Shown: in pieces, positions 29,547-38,202 of the stretch
How the letters are laid out: each line of letters starts with the position of its first letter
Position numbering within the stretch: position 1 is the first letter of the stretch
Assembly: GCA_913778145.1 (NCBI GenBank)
Contig: CAJYVI010000055.1
Coordinates: forward strand, 1 to 41,529
DNA: 41,529 bases
Direction of reading: 5' to 3'
Origin: an uncultured Pseudocitrobacter sp.
GTDB taxonomy: Bacteria > Pseudomonadota > Gammaproteobacteria > Enterobacterales > Enterobacteriaceae
Notes under the pieces: generated by a model
Told to the model about the DNA's origin: nothing
Database searches by the model: none
What the model saw: only the letters and a program-made list of their open reading frames with translations
Translations under genes and position numbers: made by a program

Positions 29547-31244
29547 ATGGATATCTCCTGTAAGCACGTTTACAGCCTAAGACCGCGCAGGTTTACGCTT
29601 CTCCTCGGCGTGAGCATTGCTATTAAAGTGGCGCTTATTTTTGTATTTGCCTGGCATATTCGCATAATCATGGATGAGTTCGCTCAGGTGGGTTACGCAA
29701 AGTATTTTGCGAATGGGTTATTCGACACAATCCAACCGCCAAAAGCCGTGGGCTTTGCAGTGTTTTATAAACTCGCTCACCTCACTGGTTGGGATGCCGT
29801 TTCTATTATTCTTATCGGACGAATGCAAACGGCCCTGCTCGCTTGTGGAACGCTGTTAATGGTCTACTCCTGTGCGCGTGCATTGGGTGAGCAGCGTTTA
29901 CGTGCGCTTTTTATTGTGCTCGTTTTGCTGTGTTTTACTAATTTTATGGAGCGGATTTTCCGCACCCGTTCAGAACCCCTGGCACTTTTTTTCGCTCTGA
30001 CCGCTATTCTGGTTATACTGCGCGGCCACGCTCTTACCGCAAGAAAAATTTTCATCGCCGGGATCCTGAGCGGACTGGCATTTTTAGTTACCCAAAAATC
30101 AGCGTACTTCAATCTGGCCCTTGGACTCGGGTTAGTTGTTGAAGCCATGCTGCGCAAAGATATTTTTACTGCTATCGTTCGCGGTTTTTACTTAACCGCA
30201 GGATGGTTACTCTCTGCTATTGCCTATTGCTTTATATTCGGCGGCAGCGACCCACTGCATATCGCGCAAAGCTTGATCTTTGGCCCAATAGACGTGGCGG
30301 TATACGGCAGTGATGCATATTACGGCATTCGTGTGTATGTCCTACAAACCCTTTTAGACAATACATTTCTCTACCTGCTTTGTTTTAGTGGTATGGTTAT
30401 CGCGTTAAAACGCTGGAAAGTCTCGAATGAAAAAACGCGCATTGCCCTGATATTTTCATTCGTTATTACCACACTGGTTTTCACACACAATCAGCCCTGG
30501 CCCTATGTATTTATTATGGCGCTGCCATTTATATCGCTGTGGTCTCTCGCCCCGCTAGATTACCTCTTCGTCCATAACCGCATGCCGATCCTGAAATTAT
30601 TTTTCCTGACGGTGACAACATTAACCATACTTTCAAGTTACTTTATCAATATCAGCTACCTGAAAATTGATAATGTGCAACAGCTTGAACTGGTTAGCAG
30701 AGCTGAAGCGCTACTCAAACCTGGTGAAAAGTACTTTGATGGTATAGGAATGTTGCCTAACAGACTGGAGCCAACAACTCTGTGGCTTGATGCAATATAT
30801 GTTTTAAAAACAATACGGGAAGGGAAAAAATCCGAAGCCTGGCAGGTGTTTACTCAATCTCCACCGAAAATGATCATATGGACCAATCGAATGACAGGTA
30901 TCCATCCTTTCATCGCAAAAGCTATTGATAACAGCTACGTCAAGGTGGCCCCGAATATAAGGTTAGCAGGTCGATTGCTACATATCGGCCAACAGGAGGA
31001 ATTCAAGGTTCCGCTGGCCGGAAGATATCAGCTGTACAGCGAAACTGGCGCTGCCGTCTCAGCACACGTGAAAGTGGAAGGTATCACGATTACCCCACCC
31101 ATTACCTTGTCGGCTGACCGCAAAATGATCACCTTACTTGATGGCCCGGAGAAAGCGCTGTTGTTGCCAGAAGGAACTTATGATGGCCGATTCAAAGATG
31201 GGGATGATGTGAACGACCTATTTGACAACATCTATAACCGTTGA
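29547..31244 (+). CDS. GT-C-like integral membrane glycosyltransferase
   Basis: A 565-residue protein with roughly ten to twelve hydrophobic segments in residues 18-370 and a soluble C-terminal domain (about 375-565) that should be periplasmic. D43-E44 (IIMDEFAQVGYAKYF) sit in the first outer loop, where GT-C enzymes such as ArnT, PMT and GtrC-type proteins have catalytic acids. FRTRSEPLALFFAL (138-151) is a second conserved-looking block. It would transfer the flipped polyprenyl-phosphate sugar to a periplasmic acceptor. The ATG directly follows the stop of the GT4 gene. I do not recognise a named orthologue. The C-terminal domain (490-565, beta-rich by eye) may bind the acceptor glycan. Confidence 0.7.
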   Translation: MDISCKHVYSLRPRRFTLLLGVSIAIKVALIFVFAWHIRIIMDEFAQVGYAKYFANGLFDTIQPPKAVGFAVFYKLAHLTGWDAVSIILIGRMQTALLACGTLLMVYSCARALGEQRLRALFIVLVLLCFTNFMERIFRTRSEPLALFFALTAILVILRGHALTARKIFIAGILSGLAFLVTQKSAYFNLALGLGLVVEAMLRKDIFTAIVRGFYLTAGWLLSAIAYCFIFGGSDPLHIAQSLIFGPIDVAVYGSDAYYGIRVYVLQTLLDNTFLYLLCFSGMVIALKRWKVSNEKTRIALIFSFVITTLVFTHNQPWPYVFIMALPFISLWSLAPLDYLFVHNRMPILKLFFLTVTTLTILSSYFINISYLKIDNVQQLELVSRAEALLKPGEKYFDGIGMLPNRLEPTTLWLDAIYVLKTIREGKKSEAWQVFTQSPPKMIIWTNRMTGIHPFIAKAIDNSYVKVAPNIRLAGRLLHIGQQEEFKVPLAGRYQLYSETGAAVSAHVKVEGITITPPITLSADRKMITLLDGPEKALLLPEGTYDGRFKDGDDVNDLFDNIYNR

Positions 31245-31254
31245 GATTACGAAA

Positions 31255-31290
31255 CAGCAGGAGATAACCTGGTTAGGTTATCTCCTGCTG
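31255..31290. terminator. Perfect 15-base hairpin between the island and ilvA
   Basis: CAGCAGGAGATAACC and GGTTATCTCCTGCTG form a perfect 15-base stem with a 6-base loop, between the convergent GT-C gene and ilvA. On the minus strand it is followed by TTTCGT, a weak U tract, and on the plus strand by none. It most likely ends or protects the ilvGMEDA mRNA and may also stop the island transcript. Confidence 0.6.
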
Positions 31291-31298
31291 AGTGGCCA

Positions 31299-32843
31299 CT
31301 AACCCGCCAAAAAGAATCTAAACGCCGGGTTATTGGTTTCGTCGTGGCAATCGTAGCCCAGTTCATTCAGCCGGGTTTCGAAATCCGGTTCATGGTCGCC
31401 AAGCTCGAACGCCGCCAGTACGCGCCCGTAGTCGGTACCGTGGCTGCGATAATGGAATAGCGAGATGTTCCAGTGCGTACCCAGCGTGTTGAGGAAGCGC
31501 AGCAGCGCGCCCGGTGATTCCGGGAATTCGAAGCTGTAGAGACGTTCCTGCAACGGATGCGATGGACGCCCGCCGACCATATAGCGCACGTGTAGCTTCG
31601 CCATTTCATCGTCGGAGAGATCAACCACGCTGTAGCCGCCGTCGTTGAGCATCTGCAAAATTTCTTTGCGCTCTTCGAGGCCGCGGCTTAAGCGCACGCC
31701 GACAAAGATGCAGGCGTTTTTGGCATCGGCAAAGCGGTAGTTGAATTCGGTGACCGAACGTCCGCCAAGCAACTGGCAGAATTTGAGGAAGCTACCTTTC
31801 TCTTCCGGAATGGTTACCGCCAGCAACGCTTCACGCTGTTCACCCAGTTCACACCGTTCCGAGACGTAGCGCAGACCGTGGAAATTGACGTTCGCCCCCG
31901 AAAGTACATGCGCCAGACGTTCGCCGCGAATGTTGTGCTGAGCGATATATTTTTTCATTCCCGCCAGCGCCAGCGCGCCGGAGGGTTCCGCTACCGCGCG
32001 CACATCTTCGAACAGGTCTTTCATCGCCGCACAAATCGCATCGCTATCGACAGTGATGATGTCGTCGAGATACTCCTGGCATAAACGGAAGGTTTCGTCG
32101 CCAATGCGTTTTACCGCAACGCCTTCGGCAAACAGCCCTACACGCGGCAGATCAACGGGATGACCCGCATCCAGCGCCGCTTTCAGACAGGCGGAATCTT
32201 CCGCTTCCACGGCGATCACTTTGATTTGCGGCATCAGTTGTTTGATCAGCACCGCCACGCCCGCCGCCAGACCGCCGCCGCCGACGGGCACAAATACGCG
32301 GTCGAGATGGGCGTCCTGCTGGAGTAGTTCCAGCGCCAGCGTGCCTTGCCCGGCGATCACCATCGGGTGGTCGAACGGCGGCACCCAGGTGAAGCCCTGC
32401 TGCTGTGACAGTTCGATCGCTTTCGCTTTCGCTTCGTCAAAGTTCGCGCCATGAAGCAGCACTTCGCCGCCGAAGCCGCGTACCGCATCGACTTTGATAT
32501 CGGCGGTGGCGGTTGGCATAACGATCAGCGCCTTCACGCCTAACCGTGCGGAAGAAAACGCCACGCCCTGCGCGTGGTTACCCGCAGAAGCGGTGATCAC
32601 GCCGTGCGCTTTTTGTTCTTCCGTCAGGCCCGCCATCATGGCATATGCGCCGCGCAGCTTGAAGCTATGAACTGGCTGGCGATCTTCGCGCTTCACCAGA
32701 ATCACGTTATCAAGACGCGACGAGAGCTTTTCCATTTTTTGTAACGGCGTGACCTGCGCCGCTTCGTAGACCGGTGCGCGTAGCACCGCTCTTAAATATT
32801 CGGCACCTTCCGGGGTGCCGGAGAGAGGTTGTGAGTCAGCCAT
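31299..32843 (-). CDS. ilvA: Threonine ammonia-lyase (biosynthetic threonine deaminase)
   Basis: A 514-residue PLP enzyme that converts threonine to 2-oxobutyrate, the committed step to isoleucine. It is feedback-inhibited by isoleucine. The catalytic domain has K62 in HSFKLRGAY (PLP lysine), SAGNHAQG and the glycine loop PVGGGGLAAG. The C-terminal third carries two ACT-like regulatory repeats (EEKGSFLKFC and EFPESPGALLRFL). The second of two adjacent ATGs (32843) was chosen for the family MADSQPLSG start; the first overlaps the ilvD stop (TAATG). It is the last gene of ilvGMEDA. Confidence 0.97.
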   Translation of the reverse strand: MADSQPLSGTPEGAEYLRAVLRAPVYEAAQVTPLQKMEKLSSRLDNVILVKREDRQPVHSFKLRGAYAMMAGLTEEQKAHGVITASAGNHAQGVAFSSARLGVKALIVMPTATADIKVDAVRGFGGEVLLHGANFDEAKAKAIELSQQQGFTWVPPFDHPMVIAGQGTLALELLQQDAHLDRVFVPVGGGGLAAGVAVLIKQLMPQIKVIAVEAEDSACLKAALDAGHPVDLPRVGLFAEGVAVKRIGDETFRLCQEYLDDIITVDSDAICAAMKDLFEDVRAVAEPSGALALAGMKKYIAQHNIRGERLAHVLSGANVNFHGLRYVSERCELGEQREALLAVTIPEEKGSFLKFCQLLGGRSVTEFNYRFADAKNACIFVGVRLSRGLEERKEILQMLNDGGYSVVDLSDDEMAKLHVRYMVGGRPSHPLQERLYSFEFPESPGALLRFLNTLGTHWNISLFHYRSHGTDYGRVLAAFELGDHEPDFETRLNELGYDCHDETNNPAFRFFLAG

Positions 32844-32845
32844 CA

Positions 32846-34696
32846 TTAACCCCCCAGTTTCGATTTATCGCGCACCGCACCTTTGTCGGCGCTGGTTGCC
32901 AGGCTGGCGTAGGCGCGCAGGGCAAAGGAGACCTGACGTTCACGGTTTTTCGGCGTCCAGGCTTTGTCGCCACGAGCTTCCTGCGCTTCACGACGCGCCG
33001 CCAGTTCGGCATCGCTTACCTGTAACTGAATGCCACGGTTCGGAATGTCGATAGCGATAAGATCGCCGTCTTCAATCAGGCCAATGCTGCCGCCGCTTGC
33101 CGCTTCCGGTGAGACGTGGCCGATGGAAAGGCCAGAGGTGCCGCCGGAGAAACGACCGTCGGTGATCAGCGCACAGGCTTTGCCGAGGCCCATTGATTTC
33201 AGGAAGCTGGTTGGGTAGAGCATTTCCTGCATGCCAGGACCGCCTTTCGGACCTTCATAGCGGATCACCACCACATCGCCCGCGACAACTTTGCCGCCGA
33301 GAATCGCTTCTACCGCGTCGTCCTGGCTTTCGTATACTTTCGCCGGGCCGGTGAATTTGAGAATGCTGTCATCCACGCCCGCGGTTTTCACGATGCAGCC
33401 GTTTTCTGCAAAGTTACCGTAGAGTACCGCCAGGCCGCCGTCTTTGCTGTAGGCGTGCTCCAGCGAGCGGATACAGCCGTTTGCGCGGTCGTCGTCCAGC
33501 GTATCCCAACGGCAATCCTGCGAGAATGCCTGGGTGGTACGAATGCCAGCCGGGCCTGCGCGGAACATGCTTTTCACCGCGTCATCCTGAGTCACGACGA
33601 TGTCATATTGCTCAAGGGTCTGCGGCAAGGTCAGGCCCAGCACATTTTTCACATCGCGATTCAGTAAGTTAGCGCGATCCAACTCCCCAAGAATCCCCAG
33701 TACGCCACCAGCCCGGTGAACATCTTCCATATGGTATTTCTGGGTGCTCGGCGCAACTTTACACAGCTGCGGAACCTTGCGGGAAAGCTTATCGATATCA
33801 CTCATGGTGAAGTCGATTTCCGCTTCCTGCGCCGCCGCCAGCAGGTGGAGAACGGTGTTGGTAGAGCCGCCCATCGCGATATCCAGCGTCATGGCGTTTT
33901 CAAATGCCGCTTTGCTGGCAATGTTACGCGGCAGCGCAGAGGCATCATCCTGCTCATAATAGCGTTTGGTCAGTTCAACAATGCGCGTACCGGCGTTGAG
34001 GAACAGCTGCTTGCGATCGGCGTGGGTTGCCAGCAGCGAGCCGTTGCCCGGCTGCGACAGGCCCAGCGCTTCGGTCAGGCAGTTCATCGAGTTAGCGGTG
34101 AACATCCCGGAGCAGGAACCGCAGGTTGGGCAGGCGGAACGTTCAACCTGATCGCTCTGGGCGTCAGAAACTTTCGGGTCTGCGCCCTGGATCATCGCAT
34201 CAACCAGATCGAGTTTGATTATCTGATCGGACAGCTTGGTTTTCCCGGCTTCCATCGGGCCGCCGGAAACGAAGATCACCGGAATGTTTAATCGCAGGGA
34301 AGCCATCAGCATCCCCGGGGTGATTTTGTCGCAGTTGGAGATACAGACCATGGCATCGGCGCAATGGGCGTTCACCATATACTCAACGGAATCAGCGATC
34401 AGTTCGCGAGACGGCAGTGAATAAAGCATGCCCCCGTGGCCCATAGCGATACCGTCATCCACCGCAATGGTGTTGAACTCTTTGGCTACGCCGCCTGCCG
34501 CTTCAATCTGTTCAGCAACCAGTTTACCGAGGTCGCGCAGGTGCACGTGGCCCGGCACGAACTGGGTAAACGAGTTTACAACCGCGATAATCGGCTTACC
34601 GAAATCGGCGTCGGTCATCCCGGTGGCGCGCCACAGTGCGCGGGCACCCGCCATATTACGGCCATGGGTGGTGGTAGCGGAACGATACTTAGGCAT
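32846..34696 (-). CDS. ilvD: Dihydroxy-acid dehydratase
   Basis: A 616-residue IlvD/Edd-family iron-sulfur enzyme that dehydrates dihydroxy-isovalerate and dihydroxy-methylvalerate to the 2-oxo acids in valine and isoleucine synthesis. C122 in [11 protein letters not shown] and C195 in [18 protein letters not shown] are the expected cluster ligands, and SGGPMEAGK and [14 protein letters not shown] are family signatures. It is full length. ilvA begins at its stop. The enzyme's cluster is oxygen-sensitive in E. coli. Confidence 0.97.
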   Translation of the reverse strand: MPKYRSATTTHGRNMAGARALWRATGMTDADFGKPIIAVVNSFTQFVPGHVHLRDLGKLVAEQIEAAGGVAKEFNTIAVDDGIAMGHGGMLYSLPSRELIADSVEYMVNAHCADAMVCISNCDKITPGMLMASLRLNIPVIFVSGGPMEAGKTKLSDQIIKLDLVDAMIQGADPKVSDAQSDQVERSACPTCGSCSGMFTANSMNCLTEALGLSQPGNGSLLATHADRKQLFLNAGTRIVELTKRYYEQDDASALPRNIASKAAFENAMTLDIAMGGSTNTVLHLLAAAQEAEIDFTMSDIDKLSRKVPQLCKVAPSTQKYHMEDVHRAGGVLGILGELDRANLLNRDVKNVLGLTLPQTLEQYDIVVTQDDAVKSMFRAGPAGIRTTQAFSQDCRWDTLDDDRANGCIRSLEHAYSKDGGLAVLYGNFAENGCIVKTAGVDDSILKFTGPAKVYESQDDAVEAILGGKVVAGDVVVIRYEGPKGGPGMQEMLYPTSFLKSMGLGKACALITDGRFSGGTSGLSIGHVSPEAASGGSIGLIEDGDLIAIDIPNRGIQLQVSDAELAARREAQEARGDKAWTPKNRERQVSFALRAYASLATSADKGAVRDKSKLGG

Positions 34697-34726
34697 GCTT
34701 TATTTACTCCCAGTGTCTGTCTAATA

Positions 34727-34753
34727 AAAGGGACGGTGCGTGCCGTCCCCTTT
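34727..34753 (-). other. Hairpin in the ilvE-ilvD gap
   Basis: AAAGGGACGG and CCGTCCCCTTT pair with one bulged base in the 62-base spacer between ilvE and ilvD. On the minus strand the stem is followed by TATTAGAC, not a U run. It is more likely an mRNA-stabilising or processing structure inside the operon than a full terminator. Confidence 0.55.
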
Positions 34754-34758
34754 CTTTG

Positions 34759-35688
34759 TTAGTTATTAACCTGATCCAACCAGCCCCATTTATCCTCGGT
34801 TTCACCGGTGAAGAGGCCAAAGAATGCTTGCTGAATACGTTTGGTGACCGGTCCACAGCGGCCTGCGCCAACCTGGATGCCATCGACGCTACGTACTGGC
34901 GTGATTTCCGCCGCCGTACCGGACATAAACACTTCATCCGCCAGGTACAGTGATTCGCGCGACAGCACCTGTTCGCGAACTTCGATATCCAGATCTTTCG
35001 CCAGCTTGATGATCGCGTCGCGGGTAATGCCCGGCAGTGCGGAAGAGGTGAACGGCGGCGTAAACAGGATGCCATCTTTCACTTCAAACAGGTTTTCGCC
35101 CGCACCTTCAGAAATATAACCGTTGACGTCAAGCGCAATGCCTTCCTGATAACCATGGCGGCGCGCTTCGCTGCCAACCAGCAGGGAAGAGAGGTAGTTA
35201 CCACCGGCTTTTGCGGCCGTCGGGATGGTGTTCGGCGCAACGCGATTCCAGGAAGAGACCATCGCATCAATGCCCTGATCCAGCGCTTCCGCGCCCAGGT
35301 AGGCGCCCCATGGGAACGCGGCAATGATCACGTCAGTTTTGTAGCCATCCGGCGGGTTCACGCCCATACCGACGTCACCCACGAAGACCAGCGGACGAAT
35401 ATAAGCGCTGGTCAGATTGTTTTTGCGGATCACCGCGCGGCAGGCTTCCATTAATTCATCAACGCTCTGAGAGACCGGGAAGCGATAGATTTTGGCTGAG
35501 TCATGCAGACGCTGCATGTGTTCGCGATGGCGGAACACCACTGGCCCTTTGTGAGAGTCGTAGCAACGGATACCTTCGAAGACGGAAGTACCGTAGTGCA
35601 ACGCATGGGACATCACGTGAACTTTCGCTTCACCCCATGGAACCATCTCACCGTTGAACCAAATGTAATCAGCTTTTTTCGTCGTCAT
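34759..35688 (-). CDS. ilvE: Branched-chain amino acid aminotransferase
   Basis: A 309-residue class IV (fold type IV) PLP transaminase that makes isoleucine, valine and leucine from their 2-oxo acids with glutamate. K160 in TAAKAGGNYLSS is the PLP lysine. HYGTSVFEGIRCY and MSGTAAEITPVRSVDG are family blocks. The ATG follows GGAAGAAAA. It starts 17 bases after ilvM. Confidence 0.97.
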   Translation of the reverse strand: MTTKKADYIWFNGEMVPWGEAKVHVMSHALHYGTSVFEGIRCYDSHKGPVVFRHREHMQRLHDSAKIYRFPVSQSVDELMEACRAVIRKNNLTSAYIRPLVFVGDVGMGVNPPDGYKTDVIIAAFPWGAYLGAEALDQGIDAMVSSWNRVAPNTIPTAAKAGGNYLSSLLVGSEARRHGYQEGIALDVNGYISEGAGENLFEVKDGILFTPPFTSSALPGITRDAIIKLAKDLDIEVREQVLSRESLYLADEVFMSGTAAEITPVRSVDGIQVGAGRCGPVTKRIQQAFFGLFTGETEDKWGWLDQVNN

Positions 35689-35705
35689 TTTTCTTCCTTT
35701 TGCGC

Positions 35706-35969
35706 TCAGGCGCTAATTTGTTGTGATGTTGTCTGGCACTGATGGACGGCGACAGAAGCAACGTCCACCAGTTTACTTAACTGACTAAACAGTAATTCGA
35801 CCGGGCGGGGACTGGCAACGGTCAATTCGATATTTATATTCTGTGCATCGGTGGCTGCTTCCATATTCATGGCGCAGATTTGAAAACCGCGATGGCGAAC
35901 CACACGTAACACACGTTCCAGCGTTTCCGGGTTGAAGCGAGCCTGCACGGCGAGCTGATGTTGCATCAT
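35706..35969 (-). CDS. ilvM: Acetolactate synthase II small (regulatory) subunit
   Basis: An 87-residue ACT-domain protein ([21 protein letters not shown]) that activates and stabilises the IlvG large subunit. The E. coli AHAS II isozyme is insensitive to valine. Its start overlaps the ilvG stop by four bases (ATGA), so the two subunits are coupled. Length equals that of E. coli IlvM. Confidence 0.96.
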   Translation of the reverse strand: MMQHQLAVQARFNPETLERVLRVVRHRGFQICAMNMEAATDAQNINIELTVASPRPVELLFSQLSKLVDVASVAVHQCQTTSQQISA

Positions 35970-37612
35970 GATAATTTCTCCAGCATTTCTGCATTACTGG
36001 CACCGGGCGGTACCAATGGCCAGACGTTCTCAAGTTCGTCTATTGAGACATGAAGCAGGTACGGGCCTTCGCTTGCCAGCAGGGTGTCGAGTGCCGCTTC
36101 AACCTGGTCTTTACGGGTGATGTGCTGGCCAGGGATGCCGAAGGCGCTGGCCAGGGTGAGAAAATCAGGGTTATCGGTGAGTGTGGTTTCACTGTAGCGT
36201 TCCTGGAAGAACAGCTGCTGCCACTGGCGAACCATGCCTAAACGCTGGTTATCCAGCAGAACGATTTTCAACGGCAGCTGCTTACGCTTCACGGTGCCCA
36301 GCTCTTGCACGTTCATCATGAAGGAACCGTCACCGGAGATGCAGATAACCGTGTCGTTCGGGCGGGCAACCTGCGCGCCAACCGCCGCCGGCAGGCCGAA
36401 GCCCATGGTGCCTAATCCGCTGGAGGTGATGAAGTTTTCCGGGCGGGTGTAGGTCATGTGCTGCGCGGACCACATCTGGTGTTGCCCCACGTCGGTGGTA
36501 ACCACGCTGTCGGCAGGCTTACGGTCGGAAAGCTGTTTGAGCAGCAACGGCGCATAGATAGCCTCGCCCGGGTGATCGTAACGCCAGGCGTGTTCAGCAC
36601 GCAGTTCTGCATTGTGCTGACGCCACGCATCAACCGACAGGGATTGTTGCAACGCGGGCAGTAATGTATTCAGGTCGCCCTGCAGAGCTACGTGTGCCTG
36701 ACGCAATTTGTTCATTTCCGCCGGGTCGATATCCATATGGATCACTTTGGCGTGCGGTGCGAAGGTATTCAGCTTGCCAGTCACGCGGTCATCAAAGCGC
36801 GCGCCGACGGCGATCAGCAGGTCACACTCCTGCACCGCCAGGTTCGCGGCTTTGGTGCCGTGCATCCCCAGCATGCCGAGGTAATACGGATAATCGGCAT
36901 CAACCGCGCCGAGTCCTTTCAGCGTGCAAGTCGCAGGCATCTGAGTGACGGCGATAAATTCGCGCAACGCGGGAACCGCCTGCGCCATCCCAACGCCGCC
37001 GCCCACATACAACATCGGCTTTTTTGCCTGCGCCAGCATCTGACGCGCGACATCAACTTCAGCGTGCGGGAAAGTATCTTCGCTGGCGACGGTGGAAAAA
37101 TGGGGTTCCAGATCGCCCTGAGCCACCTGGATATCTTTCGGGATATCTACCAGAACGGGGCCTGGACGGCCTGAGTTTGCCACCTGGAATGCTTCTGCCA
37201 TCACGCGCGGCAACTCTTCCAGCGACTGCACCAGGAAACTGTGTTTGGTGCAGGAGAGTGATAAACCGAGAACGTCCACTTCCTGAAACGCATCCGTTCC
37301 GATGAACGGAGAAGCCACCTGGCCGGTGATGGCGACAACCGGAACAGAGTCCAGCAGAGCATCAGCAAGGCCGGTTATCAGGTTGGTCGCACCAGGACCA
37401 GAGGTTGCGATACAGACGCCCGTTTTACCGGTGGCACGCGCATAACCAATTGCCGCCATCGCCGCGCCCTGCTCGTGTCGGCACAACAGGTGCTCCACGC
37501 CGCCGTCATACAATGCATCGTAAACCGGCATAATTGCGCCACCCGGATAACCGAAAACTGTCTCGACTCCTTGTGCCCGCAACGCATGTACTACCCACTG
37601 TGCCCCATTCAT
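35966..37612 (-). CDS. ilvG: Acetolactate synthase II large subunit, intact
   Basis: A 548-residue thiamine-diphosphate enzyme that condenses pyruvate with pyruvate or 2-oxobutyrate. E47 (CRHEQGAA) is the catalytic glutamate of the cofactor, GDGS (427-430) begins the ThDP-binding motif that runs on to LLDNQRLGM, and RFDDRVTG belongs to the FAD-binding domain. The reading frame is open over its whole length. In E. coli K-12 the gene carries a frameshift near codon 327 that causes valine sensitivity. Here AHAS II should be functional. Confidence 0.97.
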   Translation of the reverse strand: MNGAQWVVHALRAQGVETVFGYPGGAIMPVYDALYDGGVEHLLCRHEQGAAMAAIGYARATGKTGVCIATSGPGATNLITGLADALLDSVPVVAITGQVASPFIGTDAFQEVDVLGLSLSCTKHSFLVQSLEELPRVMAEAFQVANSGRPGPVLVDIPKDIQVAQGDLEPHFSTVASEDTFPHAEVDVARQMLAQAKKPMLYVGGGVGMAQAVPALREFIAVTQMPATCTLKGLGAVDADYPYYLGMLGMHGTKAANLAVQECDLLIAVGARFDDRVTGKLNTFAPHAKVIHMDIDPAEMNKLRQAHVALQGDLNTLLPALQQSLSVDAWRQHNAELRAEHAWRYDHPGEAIYAPLLLKQLSDRKPADSVVTTDVGQHQMWSAQHMTYTRPENFITSSGLGTMGFGLPAAVGAQVARPNDTVICISGDGSFMMNVQELGTVKRKQLPLKIVLLDNQRLGMVRQWQQLFFQERYSETTLTDNPDFLTLASAFGIPGQHITRKDQVEAALDTLLASEGPYLLHVSIDELENVWPLVPPGASNAEMLEKLS

Positions 37613-37693
37613 AGTTAGTTCCCCGCCGTAGATCGGGAGAAACAGGATTTTGTGCTACAACTCATAATCTGCTCCTCGCTATTGTTTTTAAGT

Positions 37694-37728
37694 CATAAAA
37701 AAACCCCCGGACCTTTCGGTGCGGGGGT
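37694..37728 (-). terminator. ilv operon attenuator
   Basis: On the minus strand an 8-12 base GC-rich stem (ACCCCCGCACC with GGTCCGGGGGT) around a GAAA loop is followed by seven Ts. It lies between the ilvL stop and ilvG. This is the classical attenuator terminator of ilvGMEDA, relieved when ribosomes stall in ilvL. Confidence 0.92.
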
Positions 37729-37751
37729 CTTAGTTCGTTAAGGCTTGATTT

Positions 37752-37850
37752 CTAAGCCTTTCCTCGTCCAAGTGCAGCCCCGCACGGTGGGATAATAATC
37801 ACCACCACGCTAATCACGACCAGGCTAATCACTCGTAGAAGGGCTTTCAT
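37752..37850 (-). CDS. ilvL: ilvGMEDA operon leader peptide
   Basis: A 32-residue leader peptide beginning MKALLRVISLVVISVVVIII and ending GAALGRGKA. Fifteen of its residues are Leu, Val or Ile, including a Val-Val-Val-Ile-Ile-Ile run, so that shortage of charged tRNA for any of these stalls the ribosome and prevents formation of the attenuator stem. It differs from E. coli IlvL by K for T at residue 2. Confidence 0.95.
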   Translation of the reverse strand: MKALLRVISLVVISVVVIIIPPCGAALGRGKA

Positions 37851-38202
37851 TTTTGTCTATTCTTGCATCTTGTTCGAAGGAATACCTACAGAGTTACCAC
37901 AGACATTCAGAAAAGCACAAGTTTTTTTTATTACTGTGATACTCATCATGCTAACAATTTTGCATAAGATATTTGTTTTATAAGAAGAAAATTAGGAATT
38001 GAATTTTTTTCACCTGTAGTGGGTTTTTAACACTATTGCGCCTTCAGGAGCGTCCTGGCAGTAAAAAATGCGAGTCGTATTCTGATTTTATTGAGATGCG
38101 ATGAAACAGCAGCGATATGCCGGAATCCTCGCCGTAAAATCGAAAACTCGACGGTTATTCACGTCGCAATGACGCGCATAATGCCGCACATCAGGAGGCA
38201 TT
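37851..38202. promoter_or_regulatory. ilvL-yifB divergent intergenic region
   Basis: This 352-base region holds the ilvGMEDA promoter and the yifB promoter. For ilv the best pair is TTGTGC (37915-37920) and TAACTC (37891-37896) on the minus strand, 18 bases apart, about 40 bases before ilvL. Upstream is an AT-rich stretch (a run of eight Ts at 37923-37930, then about 37960-38010) like the IHF-bound activating region known in E. coli. For yifB a strong AGGAGG lies four bases before the ATG, but its promoter could not be fixed. Confidence 0.4.

Noticed and set aside
37752..37850. The ilv leader as a riboswitch
   Set aside because: The Val/Ile/Leu-rich leader peptide followed by a U-tailed stem is fully explained by classical ribosome-mediated attenuation.
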